DNA from: Cellvibrionales bacterium UBA5860
GTDB taxonomy: Bacteria; Pseudomonadota; Gammaproteobacteria; Pseudomonadales; Porticoccaceae
Assembly: GCA_002431545.1 (NCBI GenBank)
Contig: DJFY01000014.1
Span: 28,322 to 38,749 of the forward strand
Direction: 5' to 3'
Length of the DNA stretch: 10,428 nt
Shown: piece by piece, positions 7,040 through 10,428 of the stretch
Numbering within the stretch: position 1 is the stretch's first letter
Layout of the letters: every line of letters begins with the position of its first letter
Made by a program: the position numbers and the translations under genes
The notes under the pieces: generated by a model
Seen by the model: the letters and a program-made list of their open reading frames with translations, nothing else
Databases searched by the model: none
What the model was told of the DNA's origin: nothing

Positions 7040-7114
7040 AAAAGTAATACAGGCCGCCGGCGGCGTTAGCGAGTCGCGGTTGTCAACGATGTTGTCCCGA
7101 TCAGGCGAAAACCC

Positions 7115-8815
7115 ATGAATACTGTGACCGGTTCTCCTTCTTCCGATGTCGAACTGGCGTCTACAGCGCTGAAAGAAGTCGCGGGGCTTGTCGAGCAGGC
7201 GCTGGCTCATTTGCACGAACGCTGCAGCGTCGATGGAAAATTGTCGCCGACGGCGCTCGATGAGCATCAGTTGGTGTGCTATGACATCTCTTTTTGCTGC
7301 GCGGAAAGGGCGGCCTCGGAAAGCCTCCTGAGCTATGCGGCCGCGACCTGTCATCAAGACCCGGTGGCTGCCTGGGTGGCCTGCCAGTTTGTCGCCGAAA
7401 CCGTCAATGCTGTCGTCGCGCGGCTGTCTGGCCGTCCCGGGGACTATGGTCTGCAGCGCGCCGATATCGCCCGAGTGCTGGAGCGAGTGGAAGCCGGCGG
7501 TCTGACCGCGTTTTATCTCAGTGCAGAGCGTATGGCGGCCCTCGGTGCGGCCCTGATAGAACGTGAAGGCGACTACCTGCCTGCCAATCTCGACGAAGAA
7601 AAACTCATCGTTCGGGACACTTTTCGTCGCTTTGCCAGTGATGTCGTCATGCCACTCGCCGAAGATATTCACCGCGAGGATCTGGATGTGCCGGAAGCCA
7701 TCCTGCAGCCGCTGCGCGAAATGGGGTGCTTCGGTATATCCATCCCCGAGCGTTTCGGTGGTTTGCAGCCCGATGCCGGTGATGACAGTCTGTATATGAT
7801 TCTGGTTACCGAAGAACTGTCGCGGGGTTCCCTGGGGGCGGCGGGCAGCCTGATCACGCGGCCGGAAATCCTCGCGCGCGCTCTAGTACGTGGCGGCACC
7901 GAGCAACAACAGAAGACCTGGTTGCCCCGGATTGCCGCCGGCGAGACCCTGTGCGCAATTTCACTCACTGAGCCCGATTACGGTTCTGACCTGGCTTCGG
8001 CGAAGTTGCGTGCGGTTAAAACCGAAGGCGGGTGGTTGCTCAACGGCAGCAAGACCTGGTGTACGTTTGGTGGCTTGGCGAGTGTTGTCCTGACGCTGGC
8101 GCGTACGGGCGGCGATGATGAGGGCCATCGGGGCCTGAGCCTGTTTCTGGTAGAAAAACCGCCCACTCCCGGTCACGAATTTTCCGTGGTCCAGGATGCA
8201 GGGGGCAAGATGACGGGTAAGGCCATCCCCACATTGGGGTACCGCGGCATGCATTCCTTCGATATTTTCTTCGAAGATTATTTTGTTGCCGACGCCAACC
8301 TGGTTGGCGAAGACAGCGGCCTCGGCCAGGGCTTCTACTATGCCATGATGGGGCTCACTGGCGGGCGCATGCAGACCTCGGCGCGTGCCACCGGCGTGAT
8401 GCAGGCCGCCTGTGAGCAAGCTATCAGCTATGCCCGGGAGCGCAAAGTCTTCGCCCGGCCGATTGCCGATTACCAGCTGACGCTGGTGAAGCTGAGTCGC
8501 ATGATCAGCCATCTTCTCGCCTCGCGGCAGTTCAGTTACGCCGTGGCCCGTGAAGTCGATGCCGGAGGCGGCAAAATGGAGGCCAGCCTGGTCAAGTTGT
8601 TTGCCTGCCGCGCCGCGGAATGGGTGACGCGGGAAGCCCTGCAGATTCACGGCGGTATGGGTTACGCCGAGGAAGTGCCAGTCAGCCGATATTTTGTCGA
8701 CGCGCGTGTACTGTCGATTTTTGAGGGTGCCGAAGAAACGCTGGCGCTCAAAGTCATTTCTAGAGAGTTAATCGCCAACGCGGTTGGAGCGCAAAAAAAG
8801 ACAGCGATCGCCTGA
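7115..8815 (+). CDS. mcd: (2S)-Methylsuccinyl-CoA dehydrogenase-like acyl-CoA dehydrogenase
   Basis: At 566 residues this is far longer than a standard acyl-CoA dehydrogenase (about 380). The extra length is an N-terminal helical extension of about 155 residues, a hallmark of Mcd from the ethylmalonyl-CoA pathway. The catalytic region has SLTEPDYGSDLASAK (283-297), TWCT (314-317), GKMTGKAIPTLGYRGM (364-379) and a C-terminal IFEGAEE (535-541) with Glu537 at the usual MCAD-type catalytic base position. The GYRGM and GRMQTSARATGV (417-428) stretches match Mcd as I remember it. Mcd oxidises (2S)-methylsuccinyl-CoA to mesaconyl-C1-CoA with FAD (EC 1.3.8.12), giving electrons to ETF. The Mct- and Meh-like genes in the same cluster take the product onward. 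The ribosome binding site is weak (AGGCG at 7103-7107). Confidence 0.82.
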   Translation: MNTVTGSPSSDVELASTALKEVAGLVEQALAHLHERCSVDGKLSPTALDEHQLVCYDISFCCAERAASESLLSYAAATCHQDPVAAWVACQFVAETVNAVVARLSGRPGDYGLQRADIARVLERVEAGGLTAFYLSAERMAALGAALIEREGDYLPANLDEEKLIVRDTFRRFASDVVMPLAEDIHREDLDVPEAILQPLREMGCFGISIPERFGGLQPDAGDDSLYMILVTEELSRGSLGAAGSLITRPEILARALVRGGTEQQQKTWLPRIAAGETLCAISLTEPDYGSDLASAKLRAVKTEGGWLLNGSKTWCTFGGLASVVLTLARTGGDDEGHRGLSLFLVEKPPTPGHEFSVVQDAGGKMTGKAIPTLGYRGMHSFDIFFEDYFVADANLVGEDSGLGQGFYYAMMGLTGGRMQTSARATGVMQAACEQAISYARERKVFARPIADYQLTLVKLSRMISHLLASRQFSYAVAREVDAGGGKMEASLVKLFACRAAEWVTREALQIHGGMGYAEEVPVSRYFVDARVLSIFEGAEETLALKVISRELIANAVGAQKKTAIA

Positions 8816-8872
8816 CCGCTATGTCGATGCATCTCCAGTTGAACACCACAAGAGAAGGATAAGGAACGAATT

Positions 8873-9766
8873 ATGAGCAGAACAGATCACCTGGCTGGTA
8901 AAGCATTCGTGGTGACCGGTGCCGGCCGCGGCATTGGTCGCACTATAGCCCTGGAAATCGCCAAAGCCGGTGGCAACGTTGTGGTCAACGATCTGGACCA
9001 GGCGGTCGCGGACGAAGTGGTCGCGGAGATCAAAGCCCTGGGTGGGGATGCCGCGGCCAATACCGACAGCGTTGGCGATTGGGAAGGCGCCAACAATATG
9101 GTCACCCAGGTGGTCGATACCTTTGGCCAGATCGACGGTGTCATCAACAATGCCGGTAACCTGCGCGATGTGATTTTTCACAAGATGACGCAAGACGACT
9201 GGGATTCGGTCATCAACGTACACCTCAAGGGCAGTTTTAACGTCAGCCGCGCGGCGGCAACCCATTTTCGCAACCAGGAGGGTGGTGTCTGTGTGCACAT
9301 GACGTCCACCTCCGGCCTGATCGGTAACTTCGGGCAGGCGAACTACGCAGCGGCGAAGGCCGGGATCGCCGCGTTGTCTAAGTCCATAGCGCTGGACATG
9401 CAGCGCTACAACGTGCGTTCCAACTGTATTGCGCCCTTTGCCTGGAGTCGCATGACAGCGTCGATTCCGGCAGAAACGCCGGACCAGGTTGCCCGTGTCG
9501 AAAAATTGAAAAAAATGGTGCCTGAAAAAGTCGGCATCGTGGCGGCTGCCCTGTGTACTGACCGCGCGGCACATATCACCGGCCAGATCTTTGCCGTGCG
9601 GATGAACGAGATCTTTTTGATGAGCCAGTCGCGGCCGTTGCGTTCGACCCACGCTGGCGAAGGCTGGACCATCGACAGTATTTTCGACACCGCGATGCCG
9701 CAGCTGGAAAGCCATTTTTACGGGCTCGATCGCTCGCAGGATGTGTTTACCTGGGATCCGGTATAA
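8873..9766 (+). CDS. Short-chain dehydrogenase/reductase, probable 3-hydroxyacyl-CoA dehydrogenase (MFE2-like)
   Basis: The 297-residue protein is a classical SDR: TGAGRGIG (15-22) binds the dinucleotide, Asp40 at the end of the second strand (VVVND) suggests NAD rather than NADP, NNAG is at 92-95, Asn115 and Ser145 are in place, and YAAAK (158-162) supplies Tyr158 and Lys162. The sequence style (GRGIGRTIALEIAKAGG, STSGLIGNFGQANYAAAK) resembles the dehydrogenase part of peroxisomal MFE2/HSD17B4 proteins and relatives that oxidise 3-hydroxyacyl-CoA. It is about 50 residues longer than the usual 250, with a C-terminal tail after about 245. It would follow the crotonase and precede the thiolase in a beta-oxidation-type sequence. 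AAGGA at 8861-8865 is a good ribosome binding site; the gap to mcd is 57 bases. Confidence 0.85.
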   Translation: MSRTDHLAGKAFVVTGAGRGIGRTIALEIAKAGGNVVVNDLDQAVADEVVAEIKALGGDAAANTDSVGDWEGANNMVTQVVDTFGQIDGVINNAGNLRDVIFHKMTQDDWDSVINVHLKGSFNVSRAAATHFRNQEGGVCVHMTSTSGLIGNFGQANYAAAKAGIAALSKSIALDMQRYNVRSNCIAPFAWSRMTASIPAETPDQVARVEKLKKMVPEKVGIVAAALCTDRAAHITGQIFAVRMNEIFLMSQSRPLRSTHAGEGWTIDSIFDTAMPQLESHFYGLDRSQDVFTWDPV

Positions 9767-9889
9767 GTTTTTCGCGCGAGGCGACGAGTGTCGGTGTTGG
9801 CGAGGACGGGTATCGCTCGGTTGGGTCTGAGGTGTATCTTGTGTTTACAGTCGATCTAGATGCCGGCCCACTGACAGCCTAAAGCGTTT

Positions 9890-10428
9890 ATGGACAATAT
9901 TCTTTCCGGACTGCGCGTTGTCGAAGGCGCTGCTTTTATCGCAGCGCCCTCGGGCGCGATGACATTGGCCCAGTTGGGTGCCGATGTCATTCGTTTTGAC
10001 ATGATCGGGGGCGGACTGGATTATCGCCGCTGGCCGGTGGACAAAAACAATAGCAGCTTGTTTTGGGCCGGACTCAACAAGGGCAAGCGCTCCATTGCGG
10101 TGGATTTCCGCAAACCGGAAGGTCAGGATATTCTCACGCAACTGATTACCGCGCCGGGCGAGGATGGCGGTCTCTTCCTGACTAACTTTCCCGCACGCGG
10201 CTGGCTCAGTGACGAGAAGCTGCGCCGGCATCGCGATGATCTGATCTATATGAACCTGACCGGCGATCGCCACGGCGGCTCGGCGGTGGATTACACTGTC
10301 AATTGCGAGGTCGGTATTCCCTACATCACAGGCAGCCGGGAACAGCCGGTCAATCACGTATTGGCCGCCTGGGATGTGATTACCGGACAGACCCTGGCGC
10401 TCGGGCTGCTGGCCGCGGAGCGGCATCG
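9890..10428 (+). CDS. mct: Mesaconyl-CoA C1-C4 CoA transferase (2-methylfumaryl-CoA isomerase), 5' part
   Basis: The frame runs off the window after 179 codons; the full protein should be about 400 residues. It is a CaiB/BaiF (class III) CoA-transferase fold protein, with GLRVVEGAAFIAAP (7-20), MTLAQLGADVIRFD (24-37), GGGLDYRRWPV (40-50), FWAGLNKGKRSIAVD (58-72) and LTNFPARGWLS (97-107). The GGGLDYRRWPV and NFPARGWLS blocks match my memory of Chloroflexus Mct specifically, not CaiB/BaiF in general. Asp162 in AAWDVITG aligns with the catalytic Asp of formyl-CoA transferase. Mct moves CoA within mesaconyl-CoA from C1 to C4 (EC 5.4.1.3), linking Mcd to Meh. ATG 9890 is the first possible start, since an in-frame TGA lies at 9872-9874; no clear ribosome binding site precedes it. 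The gap to the SDR is 123 bases, with no hairpin or promoter I trust. Confidence 0.88.
   Translation, partial: MDNILSGLRVVEGAAFIAAPSGAMTLAQLGADVIRFDMIGGGLDYRRWPVDKNNSSLFWAGLNKGKRSIAVDFRKPEGQDILTQLITAPGEDGGLFLTNFPARGWLSDEKLRRHRDDLIYMNLTGDRHGGSAVDYTVNCEVGIPYITGSREQPVNHVLAAWDVITGQTLALGLLAAERH

Noticed and set aside
6803..7672. 289-codon - strand frame spanning the thiolase end and the mcd start
   Set aside because: It runs antisense to two well-supported genes and across the structured gap between them; its product has no family signature.
8819..9715. 298-codon - strand frame opposite the SDR gene
   Set aside because: The SDR has a full set of catalytic motifs; the antisense product is rich in His, Asp and Gly with no recognisable domain.
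9845..10426. 193-codon - strand frame at the window end
   Set aside because: It is antisense to the Mct-like gene, whose motifs are unmistakable.

Overview
The window looks like part of a catabolic gene cluster from a Gram-negative, moderately GC-rich bacterium. A marine or soil gammaproteobacterium is my best guess, from general sequence character only. All nine intact or partial genes plus a cut-off 5' tail lie on the + strand. Gaps are mostly 38-155 bases, and I see no mobile elements, tRNAs, rRNAs or CRISPR arrays.

Layout: the last 19 codons of an unknown protein (1-60); a two-hotdog MaoC/HTD2-type hydratase resembling mesaconyl-C4-CoA hydratase, Meh (202-1053); a CitE/HpcH-type lyase, probably citramalyl-CoA lyase (1161-2045); a crotonase (2085-2882); a luciferase-like flavin monooxygenase (3038-4231); an HMG-CoA-synthase-like protein fused to a DUF35 zinc-ribbon/OB domain (4283-5731); an SCP2-type thiolase (5770-6972); an acyl-CoA dehydrogenase with a long N-terminal extension, resembling (2S)-methylsuccinyl-CoA dehydrogenase, Mcd (7115-8815); a short-chain dehydrogenase (8873-9766); and the N-terminal half of a class III CoA-transferase fold protein closely resembling mesaconyl-CoA C1-C4 CoA transferase, Mct (9890 to the window end).

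Four of these genes line up as one route: methylsuccinyl-CoA -> mesaconyl-C1-CoA (Mcd) -> mesaconyl-C4-CoA (Mct) -> (S)-citramalyl-CoA (Meh) -> acetyl-CoA + pyruvate (CitE-like lyase). The first step is known from the ethylmalonyl-CoA pathway and the rest from the 3-hydroxypropionate bicycle. Here they sit in one locus with a beta-oxidation-like set (crotonase, SDR, thiolase with its HMGS/DUF35 partner) and a monooxygenase. No carboxylase, mutase or other assimilatory bicycle gene is visible. My reading is therefore catabolic: a methyl-branched, possibly ring-derived, substrate is opened and shortened to methylsuccinyl-CoA, which the four-gene module finishes. The actual substrate is not shown by the sequence.

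The most unusual protein is the HMGS-DUF35 fusion. By eye it lacks both the nucleophilic Cys and the catalytic His of HMG-CoA synthase, yet it sits directly before a thiolase that keeps its own catalytic residues. This suggests a thiolase/HMGS-like/DUF35 complex in which the HMGS part is structural or does different chemistry. Regulatory candidates are a 16-bp perfect palindrome at the end of meh, a 14-bp inverted repeat just after it, and a GC-rich hairpin plus a 14-bp inverted repeat between the thiolase and mcd genes.
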